Shown: in pieces, positions 18,495-26,342 of the stretch
Position numbering within the stretch: position 1 is the stretch's first letter
How the letters are laid out: every line of letters begins with the position of its first letter
Assembly (NCBI RefSeq): GCF_002159945.1
Contig: NZ_NFJQ01000003.1
Coordinates: forward strand, 62,001 to 126,000
Source: Cloacibacillus sp. An23
GTDB lineage: Bacteria > Synergistota > Synergistia > Synergistales > Synergistaceae
DNA length: 64,000 bases
Reading direction: 5' to 3'
Notes under the pieces: generated by a model
Told to the model about the DNA's origin: nothing
Databases searched by the model: none
Seen by the model: only the letters and a program-made list of their open reading frames with translations
Program-made: the position numbers and the translations under genes

Positions 18495-19997
18495 TTAAGC
18501 GGCAGACGTTTCTTTCTTCAATGATTTCCACAGCGTCGATATGATGATAGCAAATGCAAGAATTATTATAACCAATGCTATCGGGCGCTCAAAAAATATT
18601 GATATACTTCCCCCGCCCAACTTCAAGGCCCTTCTGAATTCACCTTCAAACATGCTGCCTAACACTAGTCCAAGCACAATAGGCGCCGATGGGAATTTTG
18701 CCTTTGTAAGGATGTAGCCGACCACGCCGAAAAACAACGTCAGGATGACGTCAAAGAAATTCTGCCTGATTGCGTATGACCCGACCAGAGATAACACGAC
18801 GAGAATGGCGTTAAGATAGTTGACCGGGACGTTTAGTGTTTTCACGAAAATCTTTATCCCGAATATCTGTAGCAGCACCATGTACATCGTTGCGATGAAT
18901 ACGGCGGTGAAGATGCCTCCGATAAACGCGGGAGAATCACTGAAAAGCATCGGCCCAGGCTGTATGCCGTGTATCATCAGGCCTCCGAGCAATACTGCAG
19001 TTACGCTGTCGCCGGGAATCCCAAGCGTAAGCATCGGAATCAAAGCTCCGCCGCATACTCCGTTGTTGGAAGCTTCGGAAGCTATAATCCCGTCTACGTT
19101 TCCTTTGCCGAACGTCTCTGGCTCCTTTGAAAAACGTTTTGCTTGGTCGTATGCCAGGAACGCCGCGATATTGCCGCCGGTTGCCGGTATGATTCCTATC
19201 AGTGTCCCGATTAGGCTTGATCGTATGATATTGACTTTGTGCGCGAATTGTTCTTTAAAGGGGGGGACGATATTTTTAATCGTGAGATCCTTGGCGCTTA
19301 ATTTCTCGTTATCTTTATCCAGGCAGCTGTTTAGAATTTGCGGAATGGAATACAATCCTATAAGTGCGGAGACGACGCTGATTCCCCCCATAAGGTTGAT
19401 ACTGCCGAAAGTGAACCGCAAATCTCCCCAGATTGGGTCTACGCCGACGAAAGACAACGAAACGCCTATGAAACCTGCGATTATGCCTTTCATTATCGAA
19501 TCGCCCGATACTGCCGCGATGATGGATAATCCAAAGAACGCCAGCGCCGCATATTCGGGAGCACCAAAGCCTGTGCATATTTTTGCGAGCATGGGGGCGA
19601 TAGTGACCAATAGCATCCAGCTTATTATGCTTCCCCAGCCGGATGAAAAAGCCGCCCAGCCAAGCGCTCTCGCAGCCTTACCCTGTACTGCCATCGGATG
19701 CCCGTCGATAGTCGTGACGACGGAAGACGGCGTCCCCGGTATATTGATAAGAATCGCAGAAACAGCCCCTCCGGCAATGCCGCCTATATATGCGCCTATA
19801 AGCATACTGATTGCGACGACGGGTTCAAGATAAAACGTGAGTGGAATCAGCAATGCGACCGCCATAGTGGCGCTGAGCCCCGGCAATGCCCCAAAGACAA
19901 GTCCGAGAAACGTCCCTAAGAGTATCCACAATAACGCTTTGATATTTATAAGTATATCAAGCGCGCCGCCGAGTAGTGTCAGTAAATCCATTGTCAT
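18495..19997 (-). CDS. tctA: TTT transporter large membrane subunit TctA
   Basis: 500 residues, about 12 helices. Signature segments are ALPGLSATMAVALLIPLTF, GGAVSAILINIPGTPSSV, and in the second half GIIPATGGNIAAFLAYDQ and LTLGIPGDSVTAVLLGG. It forms the cytoplasmic-membrane channel of tripartite tricarboxylate transporters. Last gene of the six-gene operon, 27 bases after tctB. Lower GC than flanking chromosome. Confidence 0.95.
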   Translation of the reverse strand: MTMDLLTLLGGALDILINIKALLWILLGTFLGLVFGALPGLSATMAVALLIPLTFYLEPVVAISMLIGAYIGGIAGGAVSAILINIPGTPSSVVTTIDGHPMAVQGKAARALGWAAFSSGWGSIISWMLLVTIAPMLAKICTGFGAPEYAALAFFGLSIIAAVSGDSIMKGIIAGFIGVSLSFVGVDPIWGDLRFTFGSINLMGGISVVSALIGLYSIPQILNSCLDKDNEKLSAKDLTIKNIVPPFKEQFAHKVNIIRSSLIGTLIGIIPATGGNIAAFLAYDQAKRFSKEPETFGKGNVDGIIASEASNNGVCGGALIPMLTLGIPGDSVTAVLLGGLMIHGIQPGPMLFSDSPAFIGGIFTAVFIATMYMVLLQIFGIKIFVKTLNVPVNYLNAILVVLSLVGSYAIRQNFFDVILTLFFGVVGYILTKAKFPSAPIVLGLVLGSMFEGEFRRALKLGGGSISIFFERPIALVIIILAFAIIISTLWKSLKKETSAA

Positions 19998-20024
19998 GCC
20001 TCCAAACTTATAAGACCGCTGAAT

Positions 20025-20510
20025 TTAGTAAAGGAAATACTCAAGCAGAGGTTCCGGGAAATCGACTTTGAAAAACATACCAAATACTATGTTCATGAAT
20101 ACGGCGACGCCGAGCGCCGTAATAAATGTTTTGGGCATGGAACATGACGGACGAAGCATCTGGGAGACAAAAGCTACAAAAACCACGGTGCTGATGCTGA
20201 ATCCGGCCAAGTTCCAGCAGAAGGCATAGATTATGATAGATAGGAGGGTTATGTATACTTTTATGTGTGTCTTACCGGCTTCGGTGCCGCCGGTACTTTT
20301 CTTGCCTGCTATATAATTTATAAACAGCTTTAGGGCGCAGAGCAGCATCGTTATGATGAATATCCAGCTCGGAAACGTCATCGATGCCGTGTCGCCGCCG
20401 CTGGAATAGGATGGACTTGTCTTCGCTATGTATAATAAGTAAGCGAATACGGCAAACAACATACTCAATACGACATTTTCAAAGAAGAATGCACTTTTTC
20501 TTGCGTTCAT
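20025..20510 (-). CDS. tctB: TTT transporter small membrane subunit TctB
   Basis: 161 residues with four hydrophobic segments (residues about 11-30, 46-65, 85-113 and 129-150), the size and layout of TctB proteins. Sequence conservation in this family is low, so the call rests mostly on topology and on its position between tctC and tctA. It is separated from tctC by a hairpin that could lower its expression relative to the binding protein. Confidence 0.85.
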   Translation of the reverse strand: MNARKSAFFFENVVLSMLFAVFAYLLYIAKTSPSYSSGGDTASMTFPSWIFIITMLLCALKLFINYIAGKKSTGGTEAGKTHIKVYITLLSIIIYAFCWNLAGFSISTVVFVAFVSQMLRPSCSMPKTFITALGVAVFMNIVFGMFFKVDFPEPLLEYFLY

Positions 20511-20527
20511 TACGAATCCTCCAAGTT

Positions 20528-20563
20528 ACTAGCCGTAGCAATAAGTTGTGTACTACGGCTAGT
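20528..20563 (-). promoter_or_regulatory. Intercistronic hairpin between tctC and tctB
   Basis: ACTAGCCGTAG (20528-20538) pairs with CTACGGCTAGT (20553-20563) on either strand. Such stems after a binding-protein gene commonly stabilise its mRNA or cause partial termination. No T run follows, so stabilisation is the likelier role. Confidence 0.6.
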
Positions 20564-20579
20564 ATTTGTAAAAATTGAC

Positions 20580-21560
20580 TTATTTTGTAAATATGTCTTT
20601 GCTCGCTTTTTCCAGGCCTTCGCTGACTTCTTTAAAGTATTCCACGAATTCTTCTCCGGAAATCGGATTTATGACTATTCCAACGGAGTCTGCAAATTTC
20701 TTATAATCGTCAGACTTTATTACTCCTGTAAACATTTCTACGATTTTAGCCTGAATTGCCGGATCGATCTTCTTCGGGCCCATCAGGTAGGCCATCTGCT
20801 GGATATTTCCAAGCCTAAATACGTCATATCCTAGGGACTCAAACGTCGGAACTTCCGGCAAAAGAGGAATGCCGTTTTTGTTGAAGACACCGACGATCTT
20901 GAGCTCTCCGGCTTTGATCTGGTTCATTACTTCGCTGGGCTTTAGGATTCCGCAGTCGACGTGTCCTCCGATAAGCTCGGCAACGACGCGTGACCCACCG
21001 TCGAAAGCTATAAAGTTGAATTGGGCTCCTATCTTTTCCTGCAGCAGAGTAGCGTATGCCTGGTTTACGTTATTGGAACCGGGGATGCCGACCGAGATTT
21101 GCCCCGACGCTGCTTTTGCCGCGTTGATAACGTCCTGTGCAGAAGCGTACTTTCCGTTGTTTTTGATGACCATGCACACGGGTTCTTCTGCGATCCCCAT
21201 CATGTTTGCGGCGGAATCAAGCGGAGCCGCGACTCTTCCCTGAGCGACGAGCGCGATGTATGAACTGGTCGCTATGCCGAGCGTATATCCGTCAGGGCGT
21301 GCGTTCTGAGCCTCTAATATGCCGACCGCGGAGCCGCCGCCGGGGACGTTTTTGACTACGATATCCACATCGTACATTTTTTTGAAGACAGGCTGCATAG
21401 CGCGGGCCATTAAGTCGTTTGTCCCGCCGGGGTTCCAAGGCACCACGATAGTAATTTCTTTTTTCGGATAGTCCGAAACGGCGTCAGCATAAGCTTTTGC
21501 AATGCCGTTGGAGGAGATCATGAGCAACGCAAGCGCCAAGATTCCAAGTAACTTTTTCAT
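20580..21560 (-). CDS. tctC: TTT solute-binding protein TctC
   Basis: 326 residues. A Sec signal peptide (KKLLGILALALLMISS, cleavage after the ANGIAKAYA-type region near residue 26) precedes the Bug-fold domain. Typical motifs are EITIVVPWNPGGTNDLMAR at the start and NVPGGGSAVGILEAQNARPDGYTLG. It captures the substrate in the periplasm for TctAB. Bug proteins bind many carboxylates, so the ligand is open; the downstream enzymes point to glycerate or a related hydroxy acid. Confidence 0.95.
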   Translation of the reverse strand: MKKLLGILALALLMISSNGIAKAYADAVSDYPKKEITIVVPWNPGGTNDLMARAMQPVFKKMYDVDIVVKNVPGGGSAVGILEAQNARPDGYTLGIATSSYIALVAQGRVAAPLDSAANMMGIAEEPVCMVIKNNGKYASAQDVINAAKAASGQISVGIPGSNNVNQAYATLLQEKIGAQFNFIAFDGGSRVVAELIGGHVDCGILKPSEVMNQIKAGELKIVGVFNKNGIPLLPEVPTFESLGYDVFRLGNIQQMAYLMGPKKIDPAIQAKIVEMFTGVIKSDDYKKFADSVGIVINPISGEEFVEYFKEVSEGLEKASKDIFTK

Positions 21561-21579
21561 AACATAACACCTCTCTGTT

Positions 21580-22248
21580 TTAATCTGTATTTTTCTCTAC
21601 AGTTTTCTTAATGTTGTTGATGTGGACGTACATTGCAGCTTCCGCCGCCTTTACGTCTCTATCGACCAACGCCGCGATAATGTTCCCCATTTCAGACATA
21701 GTCCCGCGCTTTCTTTCGTTATGTCCCATCATGTTGGCGACTTGTATACGCCTTATGATGGGTGAATAAGAATGAATTATCTGTGGGACCATCTCGTTGC
21801 CGCACGCGTTGTAAATAGCGTTGTGCATTCTGTCGTCAAGGTCATAAATCGCGTTTACCGTCTCCGGTGAATCGTCGTCAAGTTTTTTCCATAACCGTTG
21901 ATAATCCTCCATTAATTTTGCTGAGATTGATGGATCTATGTTTTCTACAGCTAATCTCACCGCATACGTTTCCAACAGGAGCCTGATGTCGCAGACGTCT
22001 TTGCCTTGTTTCACGGAGAGCTCGCATACGATAGTCCCGTATTGCGGGCGGCTTATCAAAAGCCCCTCCTGCGCAAGCCGGGTGATTCCCTTGCGTGTAG
22101 AGTCTCTGCTGACGCCGTACCGCTCCGCGATCTTAGCTTCTGATAACTTTTCCCCAGGTTTATAATATAGATTTACGATGTCCTCTTTCAAACGTTCATA
22201 GATAAAGTCCGACCGAGTCTTGCTTGTGATTTGTTCAGCGTTGTTCAT
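21580..22248 (-). CDS. GntR-family regulator with FCD domain
   Basis: 222 residues. The ATG at 22246-22248 has GGGGAG six bases upstream; an ATG six bases earlier overlaps the preceding stop by ATGA but lacks spacing. N-terminal winged helix: YERLKEDIVNLYYKPGEKLSEAKIAERYGVSRDSTRKGITR. The C-terminal FCD-type helical bundle has RLLLETYAVRLA and the metal/ligand residues in DDRMHNAIYNACGN. Members respond to carboxylates and sugar acids. Encoded inside the operon it presumably controls. Confidence 0.9.
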   Translation of the reverse strand: MNNAEQITSKTRSDFIYERLKEDIVNLYYKPGEKLSEAKIAERYGVSRDSTRKGITRLAQEGLLISRPQYGTIVCELSVKQGKDVCDIRLLLETYAVRLAVENIDPSISAKLMEDYQRLWKKLDDDSPETVNAIYDLDDRMHNAIYNACGNEMVPQIIHSYSPIIRRIQVANMMGHNERKRGTMSEMGNIIAALVDRDVKAAEAAMYVHINNIKKTVEKNTD

Positions 22249-22250
22249 TC

Positions 22251-24854
22251 TCATCTCCCCAATTCTTCAGCAATTTGTAACAAGCGGTTGTATTTTACGT
22301 TTCGCTCCGCTCTAACCGGAGAGCCGAGCTTAATTTGACGCGCGTTGACCGCAACTGCCAAGTCTGCAATAAAATCGTCCGTCGTCTCTCCTGAGCGCAG
22401 GGAGACTATCACGTCCATATCGTGTTTCTGGGCGAACTCGGCTGCAGTGATGGCTTCTGAAACGCTGCCGATTTGGTTGATTTTCAGCAACAGACCGTTC
22501 GCAACAGTGTGATATTCACGCAGCCTTGCAATGTTGGACGCGAATAAATCGTCTCCGACATTTTGGACGCCAGGCAGCCTGCTCCGCAGGGCGGCGAACC
22601 CGTCGATGTCGTCTTCGTGGAAGGCGTCTTCTATGTATGTCAGCGGATATTTCTTACAAAGATCTGCGTAGTAATCAGTAAGCTCGTCTCTGCCGAATAC
22701 TTTATTAAACCGGTATGTCTGCGTCGCCTTATCGTATGATTCCGATGCGGCGACATCAAGTCCTAATGTAACTTTCCCTTCATAGCCGCATTCCCTGACG
22801 CTTTGAAGCATCCATTTGAATGCCTCCTCGGTAGACTTTAGCGGCGCGGCCAGAGCTCCGCCGTCTTCCGGTATCACACCGTATTGTTCCGTCAATTTTT
22901 TCTGTAAGTGAGCCCTAAGAGTAACTAACGCTTCTAATTCTTCGTCGAAAGAATCAAAATTTGAAAAAACGTACAGGTAATCTTCAAATTCCAGAGCGTG
23001 TGCGGAGACGGAAAACGCACCTCCAGCAATCACGGTAGCGATTATGTCTGGTATTTTATATGAGTCTTGGCGGTATAGGCTTTTATACAACGGAATGTGT
23101 TTAGACATCGCCGATGCTTTTGCGACTGCGACTGACGAAGCTAAAATAGCGTTTGCCCCCAGCCCGGATTTGTCCGCAGTCCCGTCTAATTTGATCATTA
23201 GCTGGTCTAAAGACGCTGGATCTGCCAGCTGTTTACCTGCAAGTATGGCGTTTATATCGTTGGATACATGCCCCGCCGCTATGCGCGTACCTTTTCCGTT
23301 GTAGCGCCTGCCTCCGTCGTACAGCGCCTTAGCTTCGTAGGAGCCCTGAGACGTCCCGCACGGTACAGATGCGGTTGCCATATAACCTTTGGTTGTTTGG
23401 ATATTTGCTTCGACTGTAGGCATACCTTTAGCATTTAATATTTCCCGGCCTTCAATTTTCTTGATTGTATCGCCGTCGTGGCATGAAGATGGTTTTCCTA
23501 TTACCACTACGCGCAGATTCATGACGTTAGTTCCTGTGTTCCCTGTGTAGATGGCGTCATTAAGCTTTGAGAGCGCGGCACTTGTCCCATGTTTTGAAAA
23601 TATTTCGCTGAAAGAGATGCTGCTTTTCGCCATTTCTTCTTTTGTGTATCCGTCGACGATCCCGCCGGCTATATCCGTCGGGCCGTCTGTGCCGTCCGTA
23701 TCTATGCTTATAAACGCGACGTCCTCTTCGCTTCTGAGTTTGTTTACAAATCCGAATACACATTCTTGGTTTGGACCGCCGCTCTCCGGCTTGCCGACTA
23801 TGGTAATCGTCGTCTCCCCGCCGCTGATCAGTGCGCATGGCGCAGGGATAGGGTTATTTGAAGAAATGACTTCGTTTGTGATCCCGGCCAAAACCATTCC
23901 AACGTCTTTGGCTTCGCCGTCGATGCATGAGGACAGTATCAACGGGGTATAGCCGAGCTCTTTTGCTTTTTGAGCCGCTGCGGCACATGCCACGCGCTGA
24001 TTTCCCACGCTGAACAGAGCTTGTTTCATGCCGTCCAATGTTTTTAAAGTTTCTTTTTCAGGATGTTCGACTCCGTCCTGTAGCCGTTCTCTGACTGAGG
24101 CGGGAACTTTATCCCATAGATCGTGGTTGTTCAAGACGGTGATTGCATCCTGGAATGTGGAAGGATCGGGCAGACAAAGGTCAGGCCACGGCATTCCCGG
24201 CGTGTTCGTATCAAGTGTAAATGTGATCACAAAGGCCGGCTGCCCGTATTGGACGACACGGCCGCCTTTCAGATTGCAGAGATGTTTGCGCACGGCGTTC
24301 ATTTGGCGTATATCCGCGCCGCACCGTAGCAAGAGACGATTCGTCTCGCACATTTCGTCTATGGTTATATTTCCGGCAGGTATGTTGACCAACGCGGACG
24401 CTCCGCCCGTCACAGCTGCGAAGATAATATCGTTGGAGCCGGCTTTTTCGAGAATTTCCTTAATACGAAGTGCTCCTGTCACACTGCGTTGATCAGGGAA
24501 CGGATGGCTTGATTCGAACACTTCAATGTGCGGGAGGGTGCGTTTTTCTCCTTCCTTTACAACAAGAAACCCCTCGGTTATGTGGTCTCCAAGTATATCG
24601 TCTATAGCCTGAGCGATCGGATATGAACCCTTTCCGACTCCGACGACATATATATGATCTACATTATCAAGGTCAAAAGATAGTGTGCCGACCGTCAGAT
24701 TATTGCCTCTCAGGTTTATATATTTTTTCGTCGATTCGTAAGGAATTACGCTTTTGATCCCGGCTTCGGCGATTTGAAGCGCGTGCTTCCGCTGCAAGAC
24801 GCTGCCGTGTGATGTTAATATGTCGCTGTTGTCGTAAATAGTATCCTGTCTCAT
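22251..24854 (-). CDS. Glycerate 2-kinase (MOFRL) - enolase fusion protein
   Basis: One uninterrupted frame of 867 residues. Residues 1-453 are a glycerate 2-kinase (DUF4147/MOFRL): GVGKGSYPIAQA (K75), TGGASALVNIP, NAVRKHLCNLKGGR (R189), ISGGETTITI and DTDGTDGPTDIAGGIVDG. Residues about 463-867 are enolase-like: REILNAKGMPTVEAN, VPCGTSQG loop (S502), metal ligands D700, E742 and D768/D769, LKINQIGSVSE (K791) and RSGETTD. Changes relative to canonical enolase: the GGAHA histidine is F614, the SHRSGE histidine is L819, and the DEGG glutamate is D664. The predicted product would turn glycerate into 2-phosphoglycerate and then PEP. Two bases separate it from the LarA-like gene upstream. Kinase activity is likely; the enolase reaction is less certain. 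Confidence 0.9.
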   Translation of the reverse strand: MRQDTIYDNSDILTSHGSVLQRKHALQIAEAGIKSVIPYESTKKYINLRGNNLTVGTLSFDLDNVDHIYVVGVGKGSYPIAQAIDDILGDHITEGFLVVKEGEKRTLPHIEVFESSHPFPDQRSVTGALRIKEILEKAGSNDIIFAAVTGGASALVNIPAGNITIDEMCETNRLLLRCGADIRQMNAVRKHLCNLKGGRVVQYGQPAFVITFTLDTNTPGMPWPDLCLPDPSTFQDAITVLNNHDLWDKVPASVRERLQDGVEHPEKETLKTLDGMKQALFSVGNQRVACAAAAQKAKELGYTPLILSSCIDGEAKDVGMVLAGITNEVISSNNPIPAPCALISGGETTITIVGKPESGGPNQECVFGFVNKLRSEEDVAFISIDTDGTDGPTDIAGGIVDGYTKEEMAKSSISFSEIFSKHGTSAALSKLNDAIYTGNTGTNVMNLRVVVIGKPSSCHDGDTIKKIEGREILNAKGMPTVEANIQTTKGYMATASVPCGTSQGSYEAKALYDGGRRYNGKGTRIAAGHVSNDINAILAGKQLADPASLDQLMIKLDGTADKSGLGANAILASSVAVAKASAMSKHIPLYKSLYRQDSYKIPDIIATVIAGGAFSVSAHALEFEDYLYVFSNFDSFDEELEALVTLRAHLQKKLTEQYGVIPEDGGALAAPLKSTEEAFKWMLQSVRECGYEGKVTLGLDVAASESYDKATQTYRFNKVFGRDELTDYYADLCKKYPLTYIEDAFHEDDIDGFAALRSRLPGVQNVGDDLFASNIARLREYHTVANGLLLKINQIGSVSEAITAAEFAQKHDMDVIVSLRSGETTDDFIADLAVAVNARQIKLGSPVRAERNVKYNRLLQIAEELGR

Positions 24855-24856
24855 GC

Positions 24857-26146
24857 TTAATCACCTGTCGTCCATGAACTTATGAGATTTCTGCCTTCAT
24901 CGAACTGCCAATAGTATCCTTCGCCTAGCTGCGCCAAATTAGGATTATTCTGCGCTTCTAGGAGAAGAGCCTCTGATATTTCGAGAGCGTCTAAGGAAAG
25001 GGTGTTTTTGATATGCACAATGCGCACATTGTCGTAATCCACATTGGGAGCCGTTTTGATTCCGCTTCTTAATGCGTCATAATCGTCATCCATAATCAAA
25101 GGTATCTTCCCGCCGATTACGGTACGTGCGGTCAATAAATTGGGATATGTCTTCTGCATGCTCATTTTGTCAAAGGCCCTTCGTGTGGAGATGTCGGCAA
25201 GCCCGAAACCTGAGGCGTTGCCGTCGGATTCTTCGGTTAAATCCAATACTACTAAGCGCTTGGTGATAGGATGGGCGACCATGTGTTCCGACGTAAATCG
25301 CTGTATGATGTTACAGTCCATACCCGTTCCCGTTATATTTTTCCCGAATTCGTCTATGACCAACATGTCTATATTACTGAAAGGAATCTTTGGTAGCATG
25401 CTTTTAGCTTTTTCCAATAAATCCGGCTCTTTGCGCATAATCTCATCTTTTGAAACCGCCCTTATATAACATGTCTCGTCATATGCGTTTTCCATCAGAG
25501 CTAAAGAAAAAAGAAGATTTGATTTTTCTATAAAAACACGCCCGATTTTTTCAAGATTTTTGCCCATGTTTTCCATGCCTTGTACATGGCAGAAATCCGC
25601 CCCGTGCTGTTTCCCGAGGCCGATGACGCACATCTTCAGCATCCCGCTCTCGTATTTTCCGCGGAAACTGCAGTGCGGTTTTATCCTTGCAATTGTTACC
25701 GTATAGTCTGCGGCGCATGCATTTTTGTCCATGTTGACCGGTATGCCGTCGGGCGTGTGCCCGATGATCTCCGTAGCCATATCAGACCGTATTTCGGCGC
25801 CTACGCTTGACTCTGTAATGCCGAGATGTTCCAGTATCTTCGTCTGATTTATTGCAACAGCGCCACCATGGCTTCCCATCGCTGGGACGATATAGACATC
25901 GGCGCCGTGTCCCCGTAAAACTTCCACGACAGTCTTTACGATCATAGCGATGTGGCGTATCCCGCGGCTTCCTACAGCGATGGCTACGGTGCTGCCTCTC
26001 ACGGCATCTATCCCTGGAAAAGATGTGATTTCTTTGACGACACTTGTGCGAATATCATCTATCTTGTCGTCTGCAAACTTCTGGCTGAACTTATACATTT
26101 TGGGGAAGATTACTGGCTTTAAAATCTCGTCATAGACGGCGCTCAT
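24857..26146 (-). CDS. LarA-like nickel-pincer isomerase homologue (DUF2088)
   Basis: 429 residues from the ATG at 26144-26146, nine bases after AAAGG; GTG and ATG codons slightly upstream are alternatives. The N-terminal domain has the LarA-type loops AVGSRGIRHI and PAMGSHGG (H93). The middle has RIKPHCSFRGKYESGMLKM (H158, K164, K171) and IGLGKQHGADFCH (K179, H187), matching the positions where LarA homologues hold the nickel-pincer nucleotide. The family racemises or epimerises 2-hydroxy acids. No larB, larC or larE cofactor genes are in the window. First gene of the operon, so a role in feeding the glycerate kinase domain is inferred. Confidence 0.8.
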   Translation of the reverse strand: MSAVYDEILKPVIFPKMYKFSQKFADDKIDDIRTSVVKEITSFPGIDAVRGSTVAIAVGSRGIRHIAMIVKTVVEVLRGHGADVYIVPAMGSHGGAVAINQTKILEHLGITESSVGAEIRSDMATEIIGHTPDGIPVNMDKNACAADYTVTIARIKPHCSFRGKYESGMLKMCVIGLGKQHGADFCHVQGMENMGKNLEKIGRVFIEKSNLLFSLALMENAYDETCYIRAVSKDEIMRKEPDLLEKAKSMLPKIPFSNIDMLVIDEFGKNITGTGMDCNIIQRFTSEHMVAHPITKRLVVLDLTEESDGNASGFGLADISTRRAFDKMSMQKTYPNLLTARTVIGGKIPLIMDDDYDALRSGIKTAPNVDYDNVRIVHIKNTLSLDALEISEALLLEAQNNPNLAQLGEGYYWQFDEGRNLISSWTTGD

Positions 26147-26173
26147 ATACATCACCCTTTCATGAATGCTAAT

Positions 26174-26202
26174 ACTCTAGCATGTCAGTAAAAAATATTC
26201 AA
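26174..26202 (-). promoter_or_regulatory. Promoter of the LarA-kinase/enolase-TTT operon
   Basis: On the complement, -35 TTGAAT (26197-26202) and -10 TAGAGT (26174-26179) are separated by 17 bases; the start would fall near 26167. A small palindrome ATTC-TG-GAAT (26227-26236) lies upstream and could bind the GntR protein. Both are modest matches. Confidence 0.4.
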
Positions 26203-26273
26203 CAGTCATATAAAATTTATGTTGCATTCTGGAATATATACTTTGCGAAGTTTTTACGTTAATGAGAATAAAA

Positions 26274-26317
26274 GAAACGCTTGGCTGCTGGTTAAGCTTA
26301 ACGAAACCAAGCGTTTT
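26274..26317 (-). terminator. Terminator after tyrS
   Basis: AAACGCTTGG (26275-26284) pairs with CCAAGCGTTT (26307-26316). On the complement the stem is followed by CTTTTATT, so it ends the tyrS transcript, 26 bases after its stop codon. Confidence 0.8.
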
Positions 26318-26342
26318 CTTTGAAAAATATTATAGAAGCGGG

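Noticed and set aside
22251-24854. Kinase-enolase fusion as an assembly or frameshift artefact
   Set aside because: Both domains are full length, the frame is continuous, there is no ribosome site or start codon at the junction, and upstream and downstream genes keep tight operon spacing.
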